A DNA stretch of 8,027 nucleotides from Fimbriimonadaceae bacterium (GCA_022842565.1 JALHPH010000066.1:1-8027), one strand, 5' to 3'. Shown: positions 1 through 5,870, counted from the stretch's first letter. Numbers and translations: made by a program. The notes: a model not told the origin generated them from the sequence alone.

Positions 1-12
1 ACCTTTAGTGCA

Positions 13-639
13 ATGAGTGACATCGGATTTTCGGAGGCGCTGCGCGCCGAGCTTGACGCTGCGCACCAGGCGCGGGAATCGGCTCTGGCGCGCTGCCGAG
101 AAATCATCCAGCTCTCCAGCAAGTCCATCCGCGCCGCTCACCGTGGCGAGTACCCGCCCGCCCAAGCCTTCCTCGATTCGGCCAGGGCCAAGGGTCAGCA
201 GCTCCGCAACGATCTAGCTGCCACTCCACCGATTCAATACGCCGGGTATCTCCAAGACGCCGAAAAGGAGATGGTCGAAGCAGTAACGCTGCTCGCTTTA
301 CTGGAAGCCAGGGCCATCCCGACCGCACAAGAACTTAGGGTCGAGGCGACCACCTACCTGCACGGAATCGCCGAGGCTGCCAGCGAAGCCCGCCGAGCCA
401 TCCTCGATGTTCTACGAAAAGGCAACCCAGCCGAAGCCGACCGTCTGCTGGCTTTCATGGAAGAGGTTTACGCTGAGCTGATCACCTTCGATTACCCCGA
501 CGGCCTGACGGGCGGCCTGCGACGCACCACCGATGCTCTCCGTGCCGTCCTCGAGCGCACGCGAAGCGACGTCACCCTCACAACCATGCAGAACGAATTA
601 CTCCAAGAGCTCAGAAAACATGATTCTCGACGCGATTGA
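13..639 (+). CDS. Translin-family protein (single-stranded nucleic-acid binding / possible RNase)
   Basis: A 208-residue, largely alpha-helical protein that I recognise as a translin/TRAX-family member from its C-terminal half. Signature stretches are YLHGIAEAASEARR (residues 115-128), the LRKGNPAEADRLL helix (134-146), FDYPDGLTGGLRRTTD (159-174) and ERTRSDVTL (181-189). These match the pattern seen in archaeal translin homologues. Family members are all-helical, form octameric barrels and bind single-stranded RNA or DNA; TRAX-type subunits cut RNA using acidic residues. Acidic residues here (E85, E89, E121, E125) sit in regions where such a site could lie, but I cannot confirm catalysis. The ATG at 13 lacks a visible Shine-Dalgarno sequence. 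Its frame is open to the window edge (acc ttt agt gca), so an upstream start is possible. The 3' end overlaps the Lrp gene by 20 nt, indicating co-transcription. The family call is firm; the molecular role in bacteria is unknown. Confidence 0.85.
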   Translation: MSDIGFSEALRAELDAAHQARESALARCREIIQLSSKSIRAAHRGEYPPAQAFLDSARAKGQQLRNDLAATPPIQYAGYLQDAEKEMVEAVTLLALLEARAIPTAQELRVEATTYLHGIAEAASEARRAILDVLRKGNPAEADRLLAFMEEVYAELITFDYPDGLTGGLRRTTDALRAVLERTRSDVTLTTMQNELLQELRKHDSRRD

Positions 640-1093
640 CCGCCGTATTCTCGATCTGCTACAAAACGACGGGCGTATGACCCAAGCGATGCTCGCAAAA
701 GAGGTCAACTTGGCGCCCGCGAGCCTGCTTGCACGTTTAAGAAAACTGCAAGACTCGGGGATGATTAAAGAAGTTGTCGCGCGGCTAAACCGCGAGGCAC
801 TTGGATACAGTCTGCTCGTCTTTGTTCAAGTGAGCCTTGCCCTTCATCGGGAGCGCCCCATCGAACGGTTTCGGAGGGCCGTCAGAGCGTTTCCAGAGGT
901 GCAGGAATGCCATCACGTCAGTGGCGAATTCGATTTCTTGCTGAAAGTAATAGTGAAGGACATGGGCGACTATGAACGTTTCATCCGTGAACAACTTACA
1001 CGGGTTGAGGGCGTTGGTAAGCTACAAAGTTGTTTTGTGATGCATACCAGTAAAGAAAAATGCTCAGTGCCACTTGATTCAGACGTAGATTGA
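620..1093 (+). CDS. Lrp/AsnC-family transcriptional regulator
   Basis: A 157-residue one-domain-pair regulator of normal Lrp/AsnC length. The N-terminus (MILDAIDRRILDLLQNDGRM) opens the AsnC-type winged helix-turn-helix, with the recognition helix around residues 30-42 (NLAPASLLARLRKL). A linker with the family-typical G-x-I-x-x-x-V-A-R-L-N pattern leads to a RAM effector-binding domain (about 65-142), including SGEFDFLLKV (101-110), which corresponds to the conserved ligand-loop region. Family members form dimers to octamers and respond to amino acids or related small molecules; the ligand here cannot be told. I chose ATG 620 because it gives the canonical N-terminus. The frame stays open back to 533, but that extra segment lies inside the translin gene and is not family-like. 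An AAGAG sits about 10 nt upstream. The 20-nt overlap with translin suggests translational coupling. Confidence 0.93.
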   Translation: MILDAIDRRILDLLQNDGRMTQAMLAKEVNLAPASLLARLRKLQDSGMIKEVVARLNREALGYSLLVFVQVSLALHRERPIERFRRAVRAFPEVQECHHVSGEFDFLLKVIVKDMGDYERFIREQLTRVEGVGKLQSCFVMHTSKEKCSVPLDSDVD

Positions 1094-1128
1094 TGAGGGC
1101 CAAGTTGTTGCTAACGCAAGGTTGATTG

Positions 1129-1596
1129 ATGAAACAGGAATTTAAAGAGGCATTTGTGGGGTTGCTTTTTACGCATTCCCGCTTGATCAGGAAAATCAAT
1201 CAAGAAGTCACCGCCCGGGGAGCGGTGGCGATGGACGTGTACGAAGTCCTTTTGGCGTTGGAAGACGCCCCTGATCAGTCGCTGAATATGTCCGAACTTC
1301 TCTCCGCAACGGTACTCTCGCCCAGCGGTCTCACGCGGCTCGTGGACCGAATGGTCAAGGCAGGCTATGTGACTCGGGAACGCAGCGGACCCGACTCCCG
1401 CTGCACCTATGCCAAGCTCACTCCGCTGGGGTACGACGCCCGCGTCCGTAGCTGGCCCGAACACCGAGACGCCATTAACAACTACTTTTCGAAGCACCTG
1501 AACGAGCGCGAAGCGATGCTCTTGAGCGAAATCTGGGCCCGCTATGGGGAGTATCCTCGCTTCAAGCATGCCGACCATGAACCTAGTCGTCGCTGA
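1129..1596 (+). CDS. MarR-family winged-helix transcriptional regulator
   Basis: A 155-residue protein with standard MarR architecture. N-terminal dimerisation helices span about 1-30. The winged helix-turn-helix runs from about 53 to 100: MSELLSATVLSPSGLTRLVD contains the recognition helix, followed by DRMVKAGYVTRERSGPDSR and the beta wing with the family D-x-R motif (D89-S90-R91) and KLTPLG. Further dimerisation helices end the protein. MarR proteins usually repress nearby genes and are released by phenolic or other small ligands or by oxidation; nothing here identifies the ligand. ATG 1129 is preferred over the adjacent TTG at 1126 because AAGG at 1118-1121 lies 7 nt upstream of it. The gene follows the Lrp gene after 35 nt and overlaps the pseudouridine synthase gene by 20 nt, so all are probably one transcript. 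I found no obvious MarR-type palindrome nearby. Confidence 0.92.
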   Translation: MKQEFKEAFVGLLFTHSRLIRKINQEVTARGAVAMDVYEVLLALEDAPDQSLNMSELLSATVLSPSGLTRLVDRMVKAGYVTRERSGPDSRCTYAKLTPLGYDARVRSWPEHRDAINNYFSKHLNEREAMLLSEIWARYGEYPRFKHADHEPSRR

Positions 1597-2494
1597 CCAC
1601 ACCGAGCGATTCGATAGATATCTCCATGACATCTGGCCCGATTGCTCGCGGGCAAAGATAGCGCGATGGATTTCGGACGGCGTGGTGACGGTGAACGGGG
1701 AGGTGCGCAAGGCCTCGTTCCCCATCAAAGTCGGCATGGAAATCGCCTGGGATGAGCTTCCTGATCGTGAGCCCCACAACCTGACTCCCTCTGATATCCC
1801 GATCCCCATCATCTTCGAAGATGCCAGCTTTATGGTTGTCAATAAGCCCCGCGGCATGGCGACCCACCCTGCACCCGGGCTCAAGGAAGCCACACTCGTG
1901 AACGCACTCCTGGGCCGCCAGGAAAGTAGGCTGAGCACAGGATCAGCCGAGTTTCGGCCGGGCATTGTTCACCGTCTCGACAAAGAAACCACCGGACTTT
2001 TAATGGTGGCCAAAAGCGACACCGCCCACGAGGCCCTGGCCAAGCAGATCGAAGAAAAATCCGCCCTGCGCAGGTACCTCGGCATTTGCCAGGGCTCGCT
2101 CCCCGAGCCGCGTTTGCGCATTGAGGCGCCCATCGCCCGGGATGTGCATGACCGCCGGAAAATGGCCGTCCACCCGAAAGGGAAGCCCGCCGTGACTCAC
2201 ATCCTGCGACTACGCCATGATTCCACTTCGAGCCTTTTCGCTGCGCAACTCGAAACGGGCCGGACGCACCAGATTCGGGTGCACCTGCAGGCTGCCGGCT
2301 ACCCGATCATCGGTGATGCGAGCTATGCACGCGGTGACTGGGCCAAGGGTCCGATGCAGCTGCACGCCGCCATGCTGAGCGTGAATCACCCAGAAACCGG
2401 CGAGCGCCTTACCTTCCATGCCGACCCGCCCGAGGACTTCCAGCATTGGACGCGAGCCGAACTCGACGCGCTTATCAACTGGGACCTAGCTTAA
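1577..2494 (+). CDS. RluA/RluD-family RNA pseudouridine synthase
   Basis: A 305-residue enzyme converting uridine to pseudouridine in structured RNA, probably 23S rRNA by analogy with RluD. Residues about 11-60 form an S4 RNA-binding domain (FDRYLHDIWPDCSRAKIARW, then DGVVTVNG). The catalytic domain starts with VVNKPRGMATHP (87-98), continues with the active-site motif GIVHRLDKETTGLLMVAK (129-146; nucleophile D135), and has ETGRTHQIRVHL (227-238) and YPIIGDASY (242-250). These are the standard RluA-family blocks in order and the length is normal. Alternative in-frame starts exist at 1544 and 1568. ATG 1577 places the S4 domain right at the N-terminus and is preferred. No clear Shine-Dalgarno is seen, so translation may be coupled to marR, which it overlaps by 20 nt. 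RluD, RluC or RluA specificity cannot be separated by eye. The stop codon overlaps that of the convergent kdtA-like gene. Confidence 0.93.
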   Translation: MNLVVADHTERFDRYLHDIWPDCSRAKIARWISDGVVTVNGEVRKASFPIKVGMEIAWDELPDREPHNLTPSDIPIPIIFEDASFMVVNKPRGMATHPAPGLKEATLVNALLGRQESRLSTGSAEFRPGIVHRLDKETTGLLMVAKSDTAHEALAKQIEEKSALRRYLGICQGSLPEPRLRIEAPIARDVHDRRKMAVHPKGKPAVTHILRLRHDSTSSLFAAQLETGRTHQIRVHLQAAGYPIIGDASYARGDWAKGPMQLHAAMLSVNHPETGERLTFHADPPEDFQHWTRAELDALINWDLA

Positions 2495-3783
2495 GCGTAC
2501 TGCGCCCGCGTGACCTGGTCGTAGGATTGTGCAAACACCGCCTCGGCCTTTTCAAGCACCGCAAAGGCCCGCTCGCGCACCCTTTCTCGTTCGCTCGGAT
2601 CGTCCAGCTTCTCGCGCCATGTCGCGACCAAGCTCTCCGGCGTCGCGCAGATTGTCAGAACTCCAGCTCGCTCGGCCAGGTAAACGGGTGCCTCGTGTTG
2701 GCCAAAATAGGGTCCGATGGTGATGCCCAGCCCCCAGGCAAACGGCTCCAGCGGCGTGTGACCGCCAACGTTTGTCACCAGACTTCCGCCGACAAAAGTA
2801 AGGTCGGCCGCCGCGTAGGCCTCGCGTAACTCTCCGACTGTGTCAAGCATGATGATGGACGCGACTCGCTGATGCCGGTCCAATAGGCTCCTCTTTTCGT
2901 AGTCCAGATGGAGCGCTTCCAGCGCCGAGGCGGGTCCGCCGGGGCGGTTCTGATGCCGGGGAGCCAGCAGCAAAACGGCGCGAGGATGGGTTTCCTGTAA
3001 CTGCCGAAACGCCTCCAGGAGCTGAGTTTCCTCTTCGTGGTAGGTGCTGCCGGCAATAAGAAGCTGCTCGTCCTCGGCTACCTGGAGCAGCTTGCGCCAT
3101 TTGCGCCGGGCTACATCGGTCGATGAGGACATCGGCGCGGCCGACTGCAGCCCAACTCCCACCGTCGTAACCCGACCTGGGCAAACTCCCAATCGAATCA
3201 ACCGCTCGCGGTGCGTATTGGCCTGCACGCAAAAGGCGTGCAAGAAGCTGAACTGCCAGCGCCCCAAGGGCTTGCGCTGCAGACGGCGTAGCCGGGTCTC
3301 GGGCATATTCACATTGATGAGCGCAGTGCGAACCCCCATCACGCGCGCCCAGAATGCCAAGTGATAATTGCCGCTGAATTCTACAAACAGAATGACTTTT
3401 GGACGCCATCGGCATAGGAAAAGCAGAGCACTATGCGGCGAGTTAAATGGCGCGAAGCCGATGGGGAAGTCGGTCGCGTCGCGGCGCAGCGCCGACGGCA
3501 TACGTGGAAGCTGAGTCAGCGCAGCCACCGGAACGCTGTACTCGCGGCGGATTTCTTCGGCTGCAGCCACGGCAGTGCGAGTCTCACCAAGGCCACTGGC
3601 GACGCAAATCACCCATTCGGCGGCATGCAACGGTTTGCTTCCGCCCCAAAACCGGGAAGCCGCGACTCCACGGTACTGACCGCTGCGCAGCCGACCGACG
3701 AACCGAGCAATGACAATCGGCAGACCGACAAGGTGGAAGAGCGTATACAGGAAGTAGCCGCCTAGCCAATAGAGCCACCGCAC
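2491..3783 (-). CDS. waaA: 3-deoxy-D-manno-octulosonic acid (Kdo) transferase-like glycosyltransferase, KdtA/WaaA family
   Basis: A 430-residue GT-B glycosyltransferase resembling KdtA/WaaA, which transfers Kdo from CMP-Kdo to lipid A at the inner membrane. The N-terminus is a hydrophobic anchor (LYWLGGYFLYTLFHLVGLPIVIARFVG, about 4-30) followed by YRGVAASRFWGG, equivalent to the YRKRWGERYG region of E. coli WaaA. CVASGLGETRTA (60-71) carries the putative catalytic glutamate E67. Further family blocks are AGSTYHEEE (244-252), LLLAPRH (271-277), DTVGEL (314-319), FVGGSLVTNVGGHTPLEP (330-347) and IGPYFGQHEAP (356-366). The motif usually read as METELWPN is altered to VEFSGNY around E135, so the enzyme is divergent and acceptor specificity is uncertain. 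The open frame runs back to 4035, but GTG 3783 gives the family-length N-terminus; TTG 3858 is an alternative with a GGAG about 11 nt upstream. No other LPS genes are adjacent. Confidence 0.82.
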   Translation of the reverse strand: MRWLYWLGGYFLYTLFHLVGLPIVIARFVGRLRSGQYRGVAASRFWGGSKPLHAAEWVICVASGLGETRTAVAAAEEIRREYSVPVAALTQLPRMPSALRRDATDFPIGFAPFNSPHSALLFLCRWRPKVILFVEFSGNYHLAFWARVMGVRTALINVNMPETRLRRLQRKPLGRWQFSFLHAFCVQANTHRERLIRLGVCPGRVTTVGVGLQSAAPMSSSTDVARRKWRKLLQVAEDEQLLIAGSTYHEEETQLLEAFRQLQETHPRAVLLLAPRHQNRPGGPASALEALHLDYEKRSLLDRHQRVASIIMLDTVGELREAYAAADLTFVGGSLVTNVGGHTPLEPFAWGLGITIGPYFGQHEAPVYLAERAGVLTICATPESLVATWREKLDDPSERERVRERAFAVLEKAEAVFAQSYDQVTRAQYA

Positions 3784-3911
3784 CGGGGTGCCACGTTCTA
3801 GTAGAAGCGGCGCTCGCGTGGCTACGCTGGTCTCGGTGGCTTGAGTTTCAGTCTGCAATCGTGTCCCCGCTCCGGCGAATGCCTCCCCAAGTTGCGCGCC
3901 GTGCCGGTGCG

Positions 3912-3928
3912 AGTATAGCGCGTATACT
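3912..3928. promoter_or_regulatory. Back-to-back TATACT -10 boxes in the divergent waaA/MFS region
   Basis: AGTATA (3912-3917) and TATACT (3923-3928) are exact inverted copies separated by GCGCG. Each strand therefore reads a TATACT -10 hexamer pointing away from the other. The rightward box ends 7 nt before the MFS ATG at 3936, so a typical start of transcription would be at or next to the start codon (leaderless). The leftward box would give the waaA-like gene a leader of about 120 nt. No good -35 element is visible at 17 nt for either box. The same 17 bp could instead be a regulator operator. Rated as a prediction. Confidence 0.5.
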
Positions 3929-3935
3929 GGGGCCA

Positions 3936-5192
3936 ATGGCGCAGGAGGAGTTACTAGCCGATCCCCCGCCCAAAAAACGAAACCCCTTTGCCCCCCTTGC
4001 CATCCGCGATTTTCGAGTGCTCTGGATAGGGGCATTTGTTTCGTTTATGGGGAGCTGGGTGCAAACTGTTGCCCAGGGTTGGCTTGTATTCGAACTGACG
4101 GGAGACGAGCATAAGCTCGCGATGGTCGCCTTCTGCAGCATGATCCCGGTGAGCATTTTTGGCCCCATCGCCGGGACCATTACCGACGTCGTCGATCGCC
4201 GAAAAGTCCTTGTCATTACGCAAATGGTCTTTGCTGCCAGCGCGGCTTGGCTGGCCTGGGCCAACCACATGGGCGTTGTCCAGTATGAGTTTGTCCTGAT
4301 CGCGGCGCTTGTGAACGGATTCGCTTCGACGATCGAAATGCCGGCTCGGCAGTCTCTCATCGCAACAGTGGTGCCACGCGATCTCGTTGCATCCGCTGTT
4401 CCTTTGCAGGCGGGAACGTTCAACCTGGCACGTATCGTGGGTCCAGCACTGGGTGGTGTGCTGTTGGCGCGCTTTGGGCCACAAAGTTGCTATCTAGTCA
4501 ACGCGCTCACTTATAGTGCCCTCATCATCTCAGTCCTATCCATCAAAGCAAATCTCTCTGCCACAAGCACGCGGGTCCAACCGATCAAGGATCTGCTCCT
4601 CGAGGGCATCCTCTACACCTGGCGAGAGCCGCGACTGAAGCGGCTTTTTTTAATGGAAACAACTGTTTCTGTCTTTGGACTGGCTTACATCCCTTTCATT
4701 CCAGCCTTTGCGAAAGAAGTGATGGGTTTCAATGCGAAGGGCCTCAGCTTAATCTATACGATGGTGGGGATCGGTGCGATTTCGGGCCTGCTCATGCTCA
4801 TTTCAGTTTCTCACCGACCGTTTAAGGGCATTATCGTTCGGGCAGCAATGACCGCCTTGGGTCTGGCTCTCCTGGCGCTTTCGTTTACTCGTGAGCCATG
4901 GGTTGTTTACGCTCTGTTCGCACTTTGCGGTTTCGCTACTATCACTCAATTTAACACTACCAATACACTTTTCCAACTGATTGCTCCAGAACGACTGCGT
5001 GGAAGAGTGCTCGCCATGCACATCTGGGCGCTCTCGGGAAGCGCGCCACTCGCGCTCCCGTTGTTGGGATCGCACGCGAAGAACAATGGTGTGCCCAGCA
5101 TGATGATCCTCAGCGGCTCGGTCGTTGTTTTGGGCGCAATTATGGCCTGGCTGACAGGGCAACAATTGAGCGACCCTAAGAACTCGCTTTAG
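3936..5192 (+). CDS. Major facilitator superfamily transporter (MFS_3 / EntS-like exporter)
   Basis: A 418-residue inner-membrane protein with about twelve hydrophobic segments (roughly 27-49, 60-82, 92-110, 117-137, 155-178, 184-203, 235-258, 270-290, 300-317, 321-341, 359-379, 388-407). The N-terminus NPFAPLAIRDFRVLWIGAFV, then GSWVQTVAQGWLVFELT, is typical of the MFS_3 group, which includes the enterobactin exporter EntS. MFS motif A appears in loop 2-3 as GTITDVVDRRK (80-90), and its degenerate repeat as APERLRGRVLAM (350-361). Members export small molecules, usually by proton antiport; the substrate cannot be read from sequence. ATG 3936 is chosen because it follows a TATACT box by 7 nt and gives a family-like start. 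In-frame GTG 3861 and ATG 3879 upstream would add residues unlike the family. The purine-rich GGAGGAG just after the start is coding sequence with no start codon behind it. Confidence 0.9.
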   Translation: MAQEELLADPPPKKRNPFAPLAIRDFRVLWIGAFVSFMGSWVQTVAQGWLVFELTGDEHKLAMVAFCSMIPVSIFGPIAGTITDVVDRRKVLVITQMVFAASAAWLAWANHMGVVQYEFVLIAALVNGFASTIEMPARQSLIATVVPRDLVASAVPLQAGTFNLARIVGPALGGVLLARFGPQSCYLVNALTYSALIISVLSIKANLSATSTRVQPIKDLLLEGILYTWREPRLKRLFLMETTVSVFGLAYIPFIPAFAKEVMGFNAKGLSLIYTMVGIGAISGLLMLISVSHRPFKGIIVRAAMTALGLALLALSFTREPWVVYALFALCGFATITQFNTTNTLFQLIAPERLRGRVLAMHIWALSGSAPLALPLLGSHAKNNGVPSMMILSGSVVVLGAIMAWLTGQQLSDPKNSL

Positions 5193-5201
5193 GAAAGAAT
5201 C

Positions 5202-5276
5202 TGGAGCCGACGACAGGATTCGAACCCGCGACCCGCTGTTTACAAAACAGCCGCTCTACCACTGAGCTACGTCGGC
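5202..5276 (-). tRNA. tRNA-Thr (anticodon TGT)
   Basis: On the minus strand a complete cloverleaf of 75 nt including an encoded 3' CCA (5202-5204). The acceptor stem is GCCGACG paired with CGTCGGC, with T as discriminator base. The D arm contains GCTCAGTGGTAGAGC. The anticodon arm is GCTGT-TTTGTAA-ACAGC, giving anticodon TGT, which reads ACA threonine codons. The T arm is CGGGTTCGAATCC. It lies 9 bp beyond the stop of the convergent MFS gene and 14 nt downstream of a strong hairpin. No separate full promoter was found just upstream, so it may depend on read-through or on a weak TATCAT box at 5290-5295. Confidence 0.96.
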
Positions 5277-5290
5277 AAGATGCTGCAAAA

Positions 5291-5337
5291 TGATACCGGA
5301 AGATTTGTGCCCGTTGTGCGGGAATCTTCCGGTATCA
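5291..5337 (-). terminator. Perfect 15-bp hairpin, likely terminator of the small basic protein gene
   Basis: The arms TGATACCGGAAGATT (5291-5305) and AATCTTCCGGTATCA (5323-5337) are exact reverse complements. The 17-nt spacer contains a nested CCCG/CGGG pair. Read on the minus strand, the hairpin follows the stop codon at 5356 by 18 nt and is followed by TTTTGC, a short U-run, as expected for an intrinsic terminator. The U-run is only four long and tRNA-Thr begins 14 nt later, so partial read-through or an RNA-processing role is also possible. Confidence 0.7.
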
Positions 5338-5355
5338 AGGTGTATTGGATGGGGG

Positions 5356-5763
5356 TTAGGACTTGCGGCGGGTGCGCATCTTCACGAGTCGGGGAGCACC
5401 GTTAGCATCAAAAACGAGCTTGTGGCCAGCTGGAATCTTGTTGAGAGCACTCATGAGCTCATTTGGGAGTTCCACGGTCTTGGGGGCACGTCGGACGGCA
5501 CGCTTAGCTCGCGGCTTGCGGAAAGAGGCTTGAGCGGCTACAGCTTCATCGTCATTCTCGACTAATTCCAGCCCTTCACCAGTGACTTTCAGGATTCCAG
5601 CTGCGGGGGGGATGTGAAGGAACACAAATCCATCGCTTTGCAGCGTCCTAACTTCGAAGGGAAGTGTGAGCTTCTTAGTTCCAAGTCTAAAGGTGAGAGC
5701 ATTTTGCTTAGGAGCGGCTTTCAGCTTTAGAGCACGAGTAATGGAATCGACATTTTTCGACAT
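5356..5763 (-). CDS. Small basic hypothetical protein (135 aa)
   Basis: I do not recognise the family. The 135-residue protein has an N-terminal part with beta-rich character (ALTFRLGTKKLTLPFEVRTL, 22-41; then FVFLHIPPAAGILKVTGEGL, 46-65). An acidic patch (LVENDDEA, 67-74) precedes a strongly basic linker, FRKPRAKRAVRRAPK (81-95). The C-terminal segment LPNELMSALNKIPAGHKLVF (99-118) leads into a basic tail, APRLVKMRTRRKS (123-135). No signal peptide, membrane segment or cysteine is present. The basic linker and tail suggest nucleic-acid or ribosome binding, but this is inference only. It is judged real because it has a good promoter, an upstream AGG at 5773-5775, and a perfect hairpin just after its stop. 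No strand-opposed alternative here looks protein-like. It stands alone between panC and tRNA-Thr. Confidence 0.8.
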   Translation of the reverse strand: MSKNVDSITRALKLKAAPKQNALTFRLGTKKLTLPFEVRTLQSDGFVFLHIPPAAGILKVTGEGLELVENDDEAVAAQASFRKPRAKRAVRRAPKTVELPNELMSALNKIPAGHKLVFDANGAPRLVKMRTRRKS

Positions 5764-5773
5764 TATGAGTTAC

Positions 5774-5790
5774 CTACGCTTTGGGCGTAG
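5774..5790 (-). promoter_or_regulatory. Palindrome in the leader of the basic protein gene (operator or 5' hairpin)
   Basis: CTACGC-N5-GCGTAG is an exact inverted repeat with a 5-nt spacer, ending 10 nt before the ATG. With the predicted promoter, transcription would start at about 5787-5790, at or inside the outer arm. The element could therefore be a DNA operator over the +1 region. If the start is at the outer edge, it could be a 5' RNA hairpin whose inner arm includes part of the AGG ribosome-binding bases. Confidence 0.5.
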
Positions 5791-5794
5791 CTGC

Positions 5795-5823
5795 AATATA
5801 CCGCAGAGTATTTGTGTTTGCAA
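5795..5823 (-). promoter_or_regulatory. Sigma70-like promoter for the basic protein gene
   Basis: On the minus strand TTGCAA (5818-5823) and TATATT (5795-5800) are separated by exactly 17 nt, close to the TTGACA/TATAAT consensus. The predicted start of transcription is about 5788, giving a leader of roughly 25 nt before ATG 5763. This is the best-formed promoter I found in the window. The 107-nt gap between panC and this gene shows no other gene. Confidence 0.65.
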
Positions 5824-5870
5824 GCATATCCTGGCATCTTTCGCCAAAACTTCATGAAAATCTAACAGGC

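Noticed and set aside
1111..1965. Long minus-strand open frame (284 codons) opposite marR and rluA
   Set aside because: It is wholly antisense to two well-supported genes, shows no recognisable domain, and is explained by GC-rich codon bias.
3848..4484. Two minus-strand open frames opposite the start of the MFS gene
   Set aside because: They show no domain-like pattern and lie fully antisense to a clear membrane transporter.
5202..5337. tRNA-Thr plus the adjacent inverted repeat as an integrase attachment site
   Set aside because: There is no integrase, no direct repeat of the tRNA 3' end, and no foreign-looking DNA nearby; the flanking genes are housekeeping.
5290..5338. TTGATA / TATCAT as a promoter for the tRNA
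   Set aside because: The two hexamers are 37 nt apart, far from the usual 16-18, so only the lone TATCAT is worth noting.
5290..5565. Plus-strand open frame starting with a zinc-ribbon-like CPLCGN
   Set aside because: The cysteine pair is encoded by the terminator hairpin itself, the frame lies antisense to the basic-protein gene, and there is no further Cys pair to complete a ribbon.
5824..5870. Intrinsic terminator after panC
   Set aside because: Only a 4-bp TGGC/GCCA stem with no U-run follows it; too weak to call.
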